This document shows, one piece after another, positions 7,816 to 16,854 of a stretch of 64,000 bases of DNA. The position numbers were made by a program, and so were the translations under genes. Under the pieces are notes generated by a model that was given only the letters and a program-made list of their open reading frames with translations, had not been told where the DNA came from and did no database searches. Each line of letters begins with the position of its first letter. Within the stretch, counting starts at the first letter, position 1. The stretch covers positions 1-64,000 of the forward strand of contig NZ_JOCA01000008.1 in NCBI RefSeq assembly GCF_000718785.1, written 5' to 3'. Source of the DNA: Streptomyces sp. NRRL WC-3626. Its GTDB lineage: Bacteria; Actinomycetota; Actinomycetes; Streptomycetales; Streptomycetaceae.

Positions 7816-8409
7816 ATGCCGATCACACCTGCCACCGCGACGAACAGCCCGTCGAACGGCGCCGCCGAGCCGATTTTGCTGGAACTGGTCGACGAGGACG
7901 GCGTGACGATCGGTACGGAGGAGAAGCTCGCCGCCCATCAGCCACCGGGACGGCTGCACCGGGCGTTCTCGGTGTTCCTGTTCGACGAGCGGGGGCGGCT
8001 GCTGCTGCAGCAGCGGGCGCTGGGGAAGTACCACTCCCCCGGTGTGTGGTCGAACACCTGCTGCGGCCATCCCTATCCCGGTGAGGCGCCGTTCGCGGCG
8101 GCGGCCCGGCGGACCTTCGAGGAGCTGGGTGTGTCCCCGTCGCTGCTCGCCGAGGCGGGCACGGTCCGCTACAACCACCCGGACCCTGCCTCGGGCCTGG
8201 TGGAGCAGGAGTACAACCATCTCTTCGTCGGGATGGTGCAGGCGACGGTGCGGCCGGATCCGCAGGAGGTGGGGACCACGGCGTTCGTGACCCCGGCGGA
8301 GCTGGCGGAGCGGCACGCGCGGGACACCTTCTCGGCCTGGTTCCCGACGGTCCTGGACGCGGCCCGTCCGGCGGTCCGCGAACTGACGGGAGCGTCGGCG
8401 GGCTGGTGA
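7816..8409 (+). CDS. idi: Isopentenyl-diphosphate delta-isomerase, type I
   Basis: A 197-residue Nudix-fold isomerase that interconverts IPP and DMAPP for terpenoid and polyprenyl synthesis. Visible features are the WSNTCCGHP loop carrying the catalytic cysteine (C83), the RRTFEELG Nudix-like helix and EQEYNHLF with the catalytic glutamate (E132). ATG 7816 (MPITPATAT) is preferred over ATG 7810 because GAAGGA at 7805-7810 overlaps the earlier codon but is well spaced for the later one. It is a single-gene unit after the zitB terminator. Type I Idi in Streptomyces supplements the non-mevalonate pathway. Confidence 0.93.
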   Translation: MPITPATATNSPSNGAAEPILLELVDEDGVTIGTEEKLAAHQPPGRLHRAFSVFLFDERGRLLLQQRALGKYHSPGVWSNTCCGHPYPGEAPFAAAARRTFEELGVSPSLLAEAGTVRYNHPDPASGLVEQEYNHLFVGMVQATVRPDPQEVGTTAFVTPAELAERHARDTFSAWFPTVLDAARPAVRELTGASAGW

Positions 8410-8412
8410 GAG

Positions 8413-8874
8413 TCAGGGCAGGGCGGGGGGCTTGAGCGGCAGGGCGGCCCAGATCACCTTGCCGCCGGTCGTGGTGTGCTCGACGTCGCACGCGCCGCCC
8501 GCCTCGCGGGTGATCTCCCGCACCAGGAGCAGCCCGCGTCCGCCGGTGCGGCCGTGGTCGGTCTCCAGGGCGGTGGGCCGGTAGGGGTGGTTGTCCTCGA
8601 CTGCCACCCGCACCCACTCGGCGCCGACGGCGACCTCCACGGCGAGCATCGGGGACAGCAGCGCCGCGTGCCGTACGGCGTTGGTGACCAGCTCGGAGAC
8701 GATCAGCAGCAGTCCCTGTACGACGTCGTCCGCGACCGGCACCCCCTGGCGCAGCAGCAGGTCCCGCACGGCGTGGCGCGCCTGCGGGACCGAGGCGTCG
8801 ACGGCCGGGGCGGTGAACCGCCAGACACCTTCGTACGGAAGCTGATCGCCGCTCTCACGCTCGATTGTCACCAC
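8413..8874 (-). CDS. Small HATPase-domain (anti-sigma/serine kinase-like) ATP-binding protein
   Basis: A 153-residue soluble protein made of a single GHKL ATPase domain of the RsbW/SpoIIAB type. The N-box reads LIVSELVTNAVRHAALL, and the G-box region includes VEDNHPYRP and GGRGLLLVREI. No sensor or dimerisation domain is present. Streptomyces has dozens of these stand-alone genes, thought to act as anti-sigma factors or modulators of partner-switching. The start is GTG 8874 or the adjacent GTG. It converges on idi with a 3-bp gap, and no cognate anti-anti-sigma gene is adjacent, so its partner is unknown. Confidence 0.8.
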   Translation of the reverse strand: MVTIERESGDQLPYEGVWRFTAPAVDASVPQARHAVRDLLLRQGVPVADDVVQGLLLIVSELVTNAVRHAALLSPMLAVEVAVGAEWVRVAVEDNHPYRPTALETDHGRTGGRGLLLVREITREAGGACDVEHTTTGGKVIWAALPLKPPALP

Positions 8875-9012
8875 ACGTCGAGTGTTGGTACCGATCGCCT
8901 CCGCACCTCCTCGCTGAACAGAAGTCAGCGGATATCGAGCGTTTCCGACCGATCGGTTGTGCCACGGACCCGTGCGGGACCGTTCGGGTCCGTTCCGTGC
9001 CGGGTCGGCACA

Positions 9013-9660
9013 CTATTCGGGTTGTACGGGTTTGGCGGCCCGGTGTTCGCCCGTCTCCGGTGTCCCCGGGGCCGTCTCCTCGTCGGCCAGCCGCTCGGCG
9101 ACCATGCCGACGATCCTGCGGCCGCCGTAACCGGTGGCGATCAGGCCGAGCCCGTCGAAGAGCAGGGAGAGGGAGAAGAACGTCCCGATGACGTACTGGC
9201 TGCTGCTCGGCCAGGTGCCCAGCACCAGGATGCCGAGGAGCAGTCCGAAGGCGCCCTGCACCAGGGTCCAGCCGAACTGCGGCCCGCGCACCACCAGGCT
9301 GCCGACCAGGCGGAACAGCCCGCCGGTGAGGAACAGCAGGGCGGCGAACATGGTGAGCGCCTCGGCCGCGGCCTCGGGTGTCTTCAGGACGACCACGCCG
9401 GCCGCGATGTTGAGCGCGGCGACGACCACGCCGAGCCAGAAGAAGTTGGTGGCCCGCGCCTGGACGGCGTGCAGCAGTCCGACCACACCGCCGATCAGCA
9501 GCAGCCAGCCGAACAGCACCATCGAGGTCAGGGTGGCGACGCCGGTGTAGACGAGGCCGACCAGGCCCGCGAGGACCAGGATCACGCCGAGTACGGCGAG
9601 CCAGCTGAAGCCGCGGCTCAGTTTCGCGGTCTCGTCCCGGGGTGCGGCGGACTTCGCCAT
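9013..9660 (-). CDS. HdeD/DUF308-family membrane protein
   Basis: A 215-residue protein with about six hydrophobic helices in the repeated two-helix pattern of DUF308/HdeD proteins (FSWLAVLGVILVLAGLVGLV, ALTMFAALLFLTGGLFRLVG and similar). The N- and C-terminal tails are hydrophilic. A clear GGAGG precedes ATG 9660. In E. coli HdeD helps acid resistance, while in actinobacteria the role is unproven. It stands alone between divergent and unrelated neighbours. Confidence 0.8.
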   Translation of the reverse strand: MAKSAAPRDETAKLSRGFSWLAVLGVILVLAGLVGLVYTGVATLTSMVLFGWLLLIGGVVGLLHAVQARATNFFWLGVVVAALNIAAGVVVLKTPEAAAEALTMFAALLFLTGGLFRLVGSLVVRGPQFGWTLVQGAFGLLLGILVLGTWPSSSQYVIGTFFSLSLLFDGLGLIATGYGGRRIVGMVAERLADEETAPGTPETGEHRAAKPVQPE

Positions 9661-9791
9661 GACTGCCTCCTCGCTCCCGCTTCCCCTCTCCCAGTCTCCG
9701 CCGTCCGGACCTCCCCCGCTGTCCGTCCGTCCCCCGCCGGGCGGGCTCCCTGCCGCCCGGCGCCGTGACCGGGGCGGATAGCATCCGGCGC

Positions 9792-10541
9792 ATGGAGCCC
9801 CAGCTGCTGCACGACGTCACCGGGCAGGTCGCCACGGTCGTCATACGCAATCCCGCGAAGCGCAACGCCATGACGGCCGCGATGTGGGGTTCCCTGCCAC
9901 CGCTGCTGGAAACCCTGGCGGCCGATCCGGACGTACGGGTGCTGGTGCTCACCGGCGAGGGCGGCACGTTCTGCGCCGGGGCCGACATCTCCGCCCTGAG
10001 GGGGTCGCCGCTCGAGGCGCAACGGCTGGCGGTGGCGGCGGAGGAGGCGCTCGCCGCCTTCCCCAAGCCGGTCCTGGCGGCGGTCCGCGGGCACTGTGTG
10101 GGCGGCGGGGCGCAGCTGGCGGCGGCCTGCGATCTGCGGTTCGCCGAGGAGGGGGCCCGGTTCGGGGTGACGCCGGCGAAGCTCGGCATCGTCTACCCGG
10201 CCTCCGCGACCCGGCGGCTGGTCTCCCTGGTCGGCCCGGCGACCGCCAAGTATCTGCTGTTCTCGGGCGAGTTGATCGATGCCGGGCGGGCGCTGCGCAC
10301 GGGTCTGGTGGACGAGGTACTGCCGGAGGGCGAACTGGACGGGCGGGTCGCGGAGTTCGCGCGGATCCTGGCGTCCCGGTCACAGCTGACGCAGGCGGCG
10401 GCGAAGGAGTTCGCGAACGGCCGCACCGACCGGGACGCGTACTGGGGCGAGCGGGCCGCGGAGAGCGGCGACACCGCGGAGGGCGTCACCGCGTTCCTGG
10501 AGCGCCGCCCGCCCCGCTTCACCTGGTCCGCGTCAGGTTGA
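9792..10541 (+). CDS. Enoyl-CoA hydratase/isomerase (crotonase) family protein
   Basis: A 249-residue crotonase-fold enzyme. The oxyanion-hole segments are GTFCAGADISALRG (about residues 55-68) and RGHCVGGGAQLAAACDLRFA (about 98-117). The second motif ends in the usual position, but the classic hydratase glutamates are not both evident, so it may be an isomerase or hydrolase branch member. ATG 9792 has no ribosome-binding site, and TAGCAT lies 7 bp upstream, suggesting a leaderless mRNA. Its last 23 bp overlap the convergent DJ-1-like gene. The substrate is unknown. Confidence 0.85.
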   Translation: MEPQLLHDVTGQVATVVIRNPAKRNAMTAAMWGSLPPLLETLAADPDVRVLVLTGEGGTFCAGADISALRGSPLEAQRLAVAAEEALAAFPKPVLAAVRGHCVGGGAQLAAACDLRFAEEGARFGVTPAKLGIVYPASATRRLVSLVGPATAKYLLFSGELIDAGRALRTGLVDEVLPEGELDGRVAEFARILASRSQLTQAAAKEFANGRTDRDAYWGERAAESGDTAEGVTAFLERRPPRFTWSASG

Positions 10542-11163
10542 ACCGGCTCTTCGAGCGGAACTCCTCGACGAGGTGCGCGGGCGCCTTTTGCGGTGAGCCG
10601 GCGTCGTAGGGCGGCTGCGGGTCGTACTCGGTGAGCAGCTGGACGGCCTGGGCGTGTTCGTCGCCGGCGATCCGGCCGAGCAGGGTGAGCCCCATGTCGA
10701 TGCCGGAGGAGACCCCGGCCGCGGTGACGTACTTGCCGTCGGTGACCACCCGCTCCCCGGTCGGCTCGGCGCCGTACCGCCGCAGATGGTCCAGCGCCAG
10801 CCAGTGGGAGGTGGCCCGGCGGCCGCGGAGGAGTCCGGCCGCGGCCAGCAGCAGGGATCCGGTGCACACGGACGTCGTCCAGGTGCTGGTGGCGTCGGCG
10901 GTGCGCAGCCAGTCCAGCAGCGTGCCGTTCTCCATCTGGGGTGTCTGGCCGGGGCCGCCGGGGACGACGACGATGTCCGGGGACGGCACTTCGTCCAGGG
11001 TCCTGTCGGCGGTGATGGCGAGGGCGCCGGTGTCGGTGCGTACGGGCCCGGTCCGTTCGGCGACGAACACGGTCCGCGCGTCCGGGAGCCGGCCGAGGGT
11101 CTCGTAGGGGCCCACCGCGTCCAGGGCGGTGAAGCGGTCGAAGAGGACGATGGCGATCTGCAT
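10519..11163 (-). CDS. DJ-1/PfpI family protein (isonitrile hydratase-like)
   Basis: A 214-residue class I glutamine amidotransferase-like protein. It starts with IAIVLFDRFTALDAVGPYE, which places an aspartate early as in the isonitrile hydratase/GlxA branch. The nucleophile elbow SVCTGSLLLAAAGLL carries the conserved cysteine, and ATSHWLALDHL follows as in GlxA proteins. It lies 10 bp downstream of the GlxA-type regulator gene in the same direction, so they are cotranscribed and share an ancestral domain. Possible roles are hydratase, amidase or glyoxalase-like chemistry. The sequence does not decide. Confidence 0.82.
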   Translation of the reverse strand: MQIAIVLFDRFTALDAVGPYETLGRLPDARTVFVAERTGPVRTDTGALAITADRTLDEVPSPDIVVVPGGPGQTPQMENGTLLDWLRTADATSTWTTSVCTGSLLLAAAGLLRGRRATSHWLALDHLRRYGAEPTGERVVTDGKYVTAAGVSSGIDMGLTLLGRIAGDEHAQAVQLLTEYDPQPPYDAGSPQKAPAHLVEEFRSKSRFNLTRTR

Positions 11164-11173
11164 CGGCTTCCTT

Positions 11174-12142
11174 TCAGGCGTGGGTGGGTGCGGGGGCGGG
11201 CCGGAAGCGGCGGCGGTACTCCGCCGGTGACGTGCCGAGGGTCCGGACGAAGGCGCGGCGCATCGCCTCGGGGGTGCCGTAGCCGCTCGCGCGGGAGATC
11301 TCCTCGACGCCGTCGGTGGTGTCCTCCAGGAGGCGACGGGCGTTTTCGAGGCGTACGCGGTCGACGTAGCGGCCCGGTGTCATGCCGGTCTCGGTGTGGA
11401 AGGCCCGGGCGAAGTGCCGCGGGGAGAGGGCCGCGCGGGCGGCGAGGGCCTCGACGGTGAGATCGGCGCCGGGATGCTCGGTGATCCACTGCTGGACCTC
11501 GCGCAGTGGCTCGCGTTGTGCGGTCTGGGCGGCGAGCTGGGCGCTGAACTGTGCCTGGTTGCCGGGCCGGCGCAGGAACACCACCAGGTGCCGGGCGATG
11601 GTGAGGGCGGTCTCCCGGCCGAGGTCCTCCTCGACGAGGGCGAGCGCGAGGTCGATGCCCGAGGTGACTCCGGCGGAGGTGGCGACCCGGCCGTCCCGGA
11701 CATAGATGGGGTCCGGGTCCACCTCGACCGCCGGATGGTTCCTGGCCAGGGTGTCGCAGTAGGCCCAGTGCGTGGTGGCGCGCCGGCCGTCCAGCAGCCC
11801 GGCCCCGGCGAGCAGGGCCGCTCCCGTGCAGACGGAGACCAGCCGCTCGGCACGCGGCCCGTGCTGCCGCAGCCACTGCGTCAGCCGGGCGTCGGGTGTG
11901 CGGGTGCCCTGCCCGCCGGGCACGAGCAGCGTGTGCGGACGGGGCGCGCCGGCCAGCGCCCCGTCCGGTACGACGGTCAGCCCGCTGGTCGTGCGCACCG
12001 GAGCGCCGTCCAGGGACGCGGTGCACAGCCGGTACGTCCCCGGGGTGTGCTGCTCGGCGCCCGCGAAGACCTCTACGGGGCCGGTGACATCGAGACTCTG
12101 CACGCCGTCGAAGAGGACGACGAGAACGGTTCGCTGCGCCAT
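11174..12142 (-). CDS. GlxA-type transcriptional regulator (DJ-1 domain plus AraC HTH)
   Basis: A 322-residue protein with an N-terminal DJ-1/PfpI-like sensing domain (about 1-190, with SVCTGAALLAGAGLLDG) and a C-terminal AraC/XylS double helix-turn-helix (about 215-315). The second HTH contains GVEEISRASGYGTPEAMRRA and TLGTSPAEYRRRF. It is the first gene of a two-gene unit with the stand-alone DJ-1 protein downstream, which makes that protein a probable target or effector partner. The ligand is not known for most members of this family. Confidence 0.87.
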   Translation of the reverse strand: MAQRTVLVVLFDGVQSLDVTGPVEVFAGAEQHTPGTYRLCTASLDGAPVRTTSGLTVVPDGALAGAPRPHTLLVPGGQGTRTPDARLTQWLRQHGPRAERLVSVCTGAALLAGAGLLDGRRATTHWAYCDTLARNHPAVEVDPDPIYVRDGRVATSAGVTSGIDLALALVEEDLGRETALTIARHLVVFLRRPGNQAQFSAQLAAQTAQREPLREVQQWITEHPGADLTVEALAARAALSPRHFARAFHTETGMTPGRYVDRVRLENARRLLEDTTDGVEEISRASGYGTPEAMRRAFVRTLGTSPAEYRRRFRPAPAPTHA

Positions 12143-12292
12143 GCCGTCGATTCTTCGCGGCAGCCCGCCGTGGCCGCAACGACGAGTTCCCCACTATTTC
12201 TGCCATGCCCCGCACGCATGTTGAAGCGTTGACGAGGTACACGGTCCTCCGTCCGGACGAACGACGGCCGGGCGGATGGAGAGGAGTTCGAC

Positions 12293-12424
12293 ATGTTTCG
12301 TGCCATCGCGGATGTCCTGCGTCAGATCGGCGGGGCGATCGCCACTGTGGTGACCCTGCCGTTCCGGGCGCTCGCCAGGCTGTTCGGCGGAGCCTCGTCC
12401 TCGGCGCGGGGCCGCCGCGCCTGA
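12293..12424 (+). CDS. LPFR-motif small protein (43 aa)
   Basis: A 43-residue ORF with a strong ribosome-binding site (GGAGAGGAG) ahead of ATG 12293. The peptide has an amphipathic start MFRAIADVLRQIGGAIATVV, then the motif LPFRALARLFGGASS and a basic tail. Small proteins with this LPFR signature recur in Streptomyces genomes and carry that name in annotation. No function is established. The amphipathic helix and Arg-rich end suggest peripheral membrane or nucleic-acid contact, but that is inference. Confidence 0.75.
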   Translation: MFRAIADVLRQIGGAIATVVTLPFRALARLFGGASSSARGRRA

Positions 12425-12529
12425 CGCCGCCCGTGCGCTCCCCCGGCGAGTCGCCGCCCTGATCCCCGAATGTCGGCGCCACCTGCCACAATTGCCGCGC
12501 AACCTCAGTGGAGAAGGCGGTACGGGAAC

Positions 12530-14881
12530 GTGACGACACCCCTGACAGGGTCCATCGAAGGCAGGATCGCCGAGGAGCTCGGCGTACGGGAGCGGCAGGT
12601 CAAGGCCGCGGTGGAGCTGCTCGACGGCGGTTCGACCGTGCCGTTCATCGCCCGCTACCGCAAGGAAGCGACCGAGATGCTCGACGACGCGCAGCTGCGC
12701 ACGCTCGAGGAGCGGCTGCGTTATCTGCGGGAGCTGGAGGAGCGCCGGGCGGCGATCCTGGACTCGGTGCGCGAGCAGGGCAAGCTCACCGGGGAGCTGG
12801 AGGCGCGGATCCGGGGCGCGGAGACCAAGGCGCGCCTGGAGGACATCTATCTGCCGTACAAGCCCAAGCGGCGTACCAAGGCGCAGATCGCGCGCGAGGC
12901 GGGTCTCGAGCCGCTGGCGGAGGGGCTGCTCGGCGATCCGGGCGTCGAGCCCCTCGCCGCGGCCGCCGCGTTCGTCGACGCCGGCAAGGGCGTCGCCGAC
13001 CCGCAGGCCGCGCTGGACGGCGCGCGGGCGATCCTCACCGAGCGGTTCTCGGAGGACGCGGACCTGATCGGCGAGCTGCGTGAGCGCATGTGGGTGCGCG
13101 GGCGGCTGGCCGCGAAGGTACGCGACGGCAAGGAGGAGGCGGGCGCGAAGTTCTCCGACTACTTCGACTTCGCCGAGCCGTTCACCGAACTGCCCTCGCA
13201 CCGGATCCTGGCGATGCTGCGGGGCGAGAAGGAGGAGGTCCTCGACCTCGTCCTGGAGCCCGAGGAGGCGGTGGACGGCCCGTCGTCGTACGAGGGGATC
13301 GTCGCGAGCCGCTTCGGGATCTCCCAGCAGGGGCGTCCGGGCGACAAGTGGCTGGGCGACACGGTCCGCTGGGCCTGGCGTACGCGCATCCTGGTGCACC
13401 TCGGCATCGACCTGCGGCTGCGGCTGCGTACGGCGGCCGAGGACGAGGCGGTACGGGTCTTCGCGGCGAACCTGCGCGATCTGCTGCTCGCCGCCCCCGC
13501 CGGTACGCGCGCGACGCTGGGACTCGACCCCGGTTTCCGTACGGGTGTGAAGGTCGCCGTGGTGGACGCGACCGGCAAGGTCGTCGCCACGGACGTGATC
13601 CACCCGCATGTTCCGGCCAACCGGTGGGACGAGGCGATCGCGAAGCTGGCGCGGCTGGCGAAGGAGCACGCGGTCGAGCTGATCGCGATCGGCAACGGTA
13701 CGGCGTCCCGCGAGACCGACAAGCTCGCCGGTGAACTCATCACCAAGCACCCCGAGTTGAATCTGACGAAGGTGATGGTGTCCGAGGCGGGCGCCTCCGT
13801 GTACTCGGCGTCCGCGTTCGCCTCGCAGGAGCTGCCCGACATGGACGTGTCGCTGCGCGGCGCGGTGTCGATCGCGCGCCGGCTCCAGGATCCGCTGGCG
13901 GAGCTGGTGAAGATCGACCCGAAGTCGATCGGCGTCGGCCAGTACCAGCACGACCTGTCCGAGGTGAAGCTGTCGCGTTCGCTGGACGCGGTGGTGGAGG
14001 ACTGTGTGAACGGCGTGGGTGTCGACGTCAACACCGCGTCCGCTCCGCTGCTCGCCCGGGTCTCCGGCATCACGTCCGGGCTCGCCGAGAACATCGTGGC
14101 GCACCGGGACGGCAACGGTCCGTTCCGGTCACGGAGCGAGCTGAAGAAGGTGTCCCGGCTCGGTCCGAAGGCGTTCGAGCAGTGTGCGGGCTTCCTGCGG
14201 ATCCGGGGCGGTGCCGATCCGCTGGACTCGTCGAGCGTCCACCCGGAGGCGTATCCGGTGGTGCGGCGGATGGTGAAGTCCTCCGGGGCGGACGTCGCCG
14301 CGCTGATCGGGAACACGGCGGTGCTGCGGTCCCTGCGGGCGGGGGACTTCGTCGACGAGACGTTCGGTCTGCCGACGGTGGGCGACATCCTGAAGGAGCT
14401 GGAGAAGCCGGGGCGGGACCCGCGTCCGGCGTTCAAGACGGCCGTGTTCAAGGAGGGGGTCGAGAAGATCTCCGATCTGGTCTCCGGGATGGTGCTGGAG
14501 GGGGTCGTCACGAACGTCGCCGCGTTCGGGGCGTTCGTGGACGTCGGGGTGCATCAGGACGGGCTGGTGCACGTGTCGGCGATGTCCAGGACGTTCGTGA
14601 AGGATCCGCGGGATGTGGTGAAGCCGGGGGACATCGTCAAGGTGAAGGTGCTCGAGGTCGACATTCCGCGGAAGCGGATCTCGCTGACGCTGCGGCTGGA
14701 CGACGAGGCCGCGCCGCAGGGGGAACAGCGGGGGCAGCGGGGCCGGCGCGGGGAGCGGCAGGGGGGCCGGCCGCCGAAGCAGCGGCAGCAGGGCCGTTCG
14801 GGAGGCAAGGGGCAGTCCGCCGCGCCTTCTTCCGCGAACGGGGCGATGGCCGACGCGTTGCGGCGGGCCGGGCTGGCGTAG
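12530..14881 (+). CDS. tex: Tex-family RNA-binding transcription accessory protein
   Basis: A 783-residue Tex/Spt6-like protein that binds nucleic acid and influences transcription. Order: Tex N-terminal helices ([20 protein letters not shown]), the YqgF-like domain from about residue 328 ([17 protein letters not shown]), helix-hairpin-helix repeats ([34 protein letters not shown]), and an S1 RNA-binding domain from about 650 ([20 protein letters not shown] then GLVHVS). It ends in a Gln/Gly/Arg-rich basic tail. GTG 12530 is chosen because GGAGAAGG lies upstream and the family starts there. It is a single gene converging on the ABC-F gene. Confidence 0.93.
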   Translation: MTTPLTGSIEGRIAEELGVRERQVKAAVELLDGGSTVPFIARYRKEATEMLDDAQLRTLEERLRYLRELEERRAAILDSVREQGKLTGELEARIRGAETKARLEDIYLPYKPKRRTKAQIAREAGLEPLAEGLLGDPGVEPLAAAAAFVDAGKGVADPQAALDGARAILTERFSEDADLIGELRERMWVRGRLAAKVRDGKEEAGAKFSDYFDFAEPFTELPSHRILAMLRGEKEEVLDLVLEPEEAVDGPSSYEGIVASRFGISQQGRPGDKWLGDTVRWAWRTRILVHLGIDLRLRLRTAAEDEAVRVFAANLRDLLLAAPAGTRATLGLDPGFRTGVKVAVVDATGKVVATDVIHPHVPANRWDEAIAKLARLAKEHAVELIAIGNGTASRETDKLAGELITKHPELNLTKVMVSEAGASVYSASAFASQELPDMDVSLRGAVSIARRLQDPLAELVKIDPKSIGVGQYQHDLSEVKLSRSLDAVVEDCVNGVGVDVNTASAPLLARVSGITSGLAENIVAHRDGNGPFRSRSELKKVSRLGPKAFEQCAGFLRIRGGADPLDSSSVHPEAYPVVRRMVKSSGADVAALIGNTAVLRSLRAGDFVDETFGLPTVGDILKELEKPGRDPRPAFKTAVFKEGVEKISDLVSGMVLEGVVTNVAAFGAFVDVGVHQDGLVHVSAMSRTFVKDPRDVVKPGDIVKVKVLEVDIPRKRISLTLRLDDEAAPQGEQRGQRGRRGERQGGRPPKQRQQGRSGGKGQSAAPSSANGAMADALRRAGLA

Positions 14882-14939
14882 GCGCGGGCCTGCCGGGGGT
14901 GGGGTGCGGGCCCGGCGCCTGCCGGGTGCCGCCCGCGCC

Positions 14940-14959
14940 CGTGCCGCCCTGGCGGCACG
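14940..14959. terminator. Bidirectional hairpin between tex and the ABC-F gene
   Basis: CGTGCCGCC and GGCGGCACG are perfect 9-base arms around a 2-base centre, placed between two convergent genes. It could terminate both transcripts. Confidence 0.6.
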
Positions 14960-14995
14960 ATGGCCCGCGGAGGGGGCGGGGTGACGGCCCGCCCG

Positions 14996-16642
14996 TCAGG
15001 CGGGGGTCTCCGTCACCTTGCCGTCCGTGACCTCCAGGCGCCTTGTCACGTGCACCGCGTCGAGCATGCGGCGGTCGTGGGTGATGAGGAGGAGGGTGCC
15101 TTCGTAGGTGTTGAGGGCTGATTCGAGTTGTTCGATGGCCGGCAGGTCCAGGTGGTTGGTCGGCTCGTCGAGGATCAGCAGGTTGACGCCCCTGCCCTGG
15201 AGGAGGGCCAGCGCGGCTCGCGTGCGTTCCCCCGGGGAGAGGGTGGCCGCGGGGCGCACGACGTGGTCCGCCTTCAGGCCGAACTTGGCCAGGAGCGTGC
15301 GGATGTCGGCCGGATCCAGGTCGGGGACCGCCGGACGGAACGCGTCGAGCAGGGGCTCCGGGCCGTGGAACAGCGCACGGGCCTGGTCGACCTCGCCGGT
15401 CAGGACACCCGAGCCCAGAAAGGCGTGCCCGGCGTCGAGGGGGACGCGGCCCAGGAGGGCGCCGAGCAGGGTCGATTTGCCGGCGCCGTTCGCGCCCGTC
15501 ACCGCGACCCGGTCCGCCCAGTCGATCTGCAGGGACACCGGACCGAGCGTGAAGTCGCCGCGCCGGACCTCTGCGTCGCGGAGGGTGGCGACGACCGCGC
15601 CCGAGCGGGGGGCCGACGCGATCTCCATGCGCAGTTCCCACTCCTTGCGCGGCTCCTCGACCACCTCCAGGCGCTCGATCATGCGCTGCGTCTGACGGGC
15701 CTTCGCGGCCTGCTTCTCGCTGGCCTCGCTGCGGAACTTGCGGCCGATCTTGTCGTTGTCGTTGCCCGCCTTGCGGCGCGCGTTCTTCACGCCCTTGTCC
15801 ATCCAGGAGCGCTGTGTCTGCGCCCGGTCCTGGAGCGCGGACCGCTTGTCCGCGTACTCCTCGTAGTCGTCGCGGGCGTGCCGGCGGGCGACCTCACGCT
15901 CCTCCAGATAGGCCTCGTAGCCACCGCCGTAGAGGTTGATCTGCCGCTGGGCCAGATCGAGTTCGAGGACCTTGGTGACCGTGCGGGTGAGGAACTCGCG
16001 GTCGTGGCTGACGACGACCGTGCCGGCGCGCAATCCGGCCACGAAGCGTTCGAGGCGTTCCAGGCCGTCCAGGTCGAGGTCGTTGGTGGGCTCGTCGAGG
16101 AGGAAGACGTCGTAGCGGGAGAGGAGGAGGGAGGCGAGGCCCGCGCGGGCCGCCTGGCCACCGGAGAGTGAGGTCATCGGCTGGTCCAGGCCGACGGTCA
16201 GCCCGAGGGAGCCGGCGACCTCCTCGGCGCGCTCGTCGAGGTCGGCGCCGCCGAGCGACAGCCAGCGCTCCAGGCTGGTGGCGTACGCGTCGTCCGCGCC
16301 GGGCGCGCCGTCGACCAGGGCCTGGGTCGCCTCGTCCATGGTCCGCTGGGCCTCGGCGACACCGGTACGGCGGGCCAGGAACTCCCGGACGCTCTCGCCG
16401 GGCCGGCGCTCCGGCTCCTGCGGGAGGTGCCCGACGGTCGCGGTGGGCGGGGACAGGCGCAGCTCGCCCTGTTCCGGTGCGGTGAGCCCGGCGAGCAGGC
16501 GCAGCAGCGTGGACTTGCCCGCGCCGTTGGCGCCGACGAGACCGATCACGTCGCCGGGTGCGACGACGAGGTCGAGACCGGTGAACAGGGAGCGGTCGCC
16601 GTGCCCGGCGGCGAGATTCTTGGCGACGAGTGTGGCAGTCAT
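14996..16642 (-). CDS. ABC-F family ATPase (ribosome-associated type)
   Basis: A 548-residue protein with two ABC domains and no membrane segment. Domain 1 has Walker A GANGAGKST (residues 37-45), signature LSGGQAARAGLA and Walker B VFLLDEPTNDLD. Domain 2 has GANGAGKST, LSPGERTRAALALL and LLILDEPTNHLD. The linker between them (about 235-330) is strongly charged and helical, as in ABC-F proteins that enter the ribosomal E site. ATG 16642 is the first start in frame with the domain. Members may assist translation or protect ribosomes from antibiotics. No antibiotic-specific hallmark is visible and there is no leader region like that of the paralogue at 30282. Confidence 0.88.
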   Translation of the reverse strand: MTATLVAKNLAAGHGDRSLFTGLDLVVAPGDVIGLVGANGAGKSTLLRLLAGLTAPEQGELRLSPPTATVGHLPQEPERRPGESVREFLARRTGVAEAQRTMDEATQALVDGAPGADDAYATSLERWLSLGGADLDERAEEVAGSLGLTVGLDQPMTSLSGGQAARAGLASLLLSRYDVFLLDEPTNDLDLDGLERLERFVAGLRAGTVVVSHDREFLTRTVTKVLELDLAQRQINLYGGGYEAYLEEREVARRHARDDYEEYADKRSALQDRAQTQRSWMDKGVKNARRKAGNDNDKIGRKFRSEASEKQAAKARQTQRMIERLEVVEEPRKEWELRMEIASAPRSGAVVATLRDAEVRRGDFTLGPVSLQIDWADRVAVTGANGAGKSTLLGALLGRVPLDAGHAFLGSGVLTGEVDQARALFHGPEPLLDAFRPAVPDLDPADIRTLLAKFGLKADHVVRPAATLSPGERTRAALALLQGRGVNLLILDEPTNHLDLPAIEQLESALNTYEGTLLLITHDRRMLDAVHVTRRLEVTDGKVTETPA

Positions 16643-16854
16643 CAGACAGCCGATCCTAACGGCCGGGTGCGGACGGGCGCCGCCGGGTTCGCACCGCCGC
16701 ACCCGCGTCACCAGGGCGCTCCGACGTCGTCCGCCACCGTCCCCGCCCGGAAACGGAACCGGGCCGCGCCGTGCCGGTGACCGGCGGCGGGGCCGTCGGT
16801 CCGACGACGGCGATGGTCCTCGCCGAGCGGGGAGTCTCCCGGGCAGTCGGGGGG

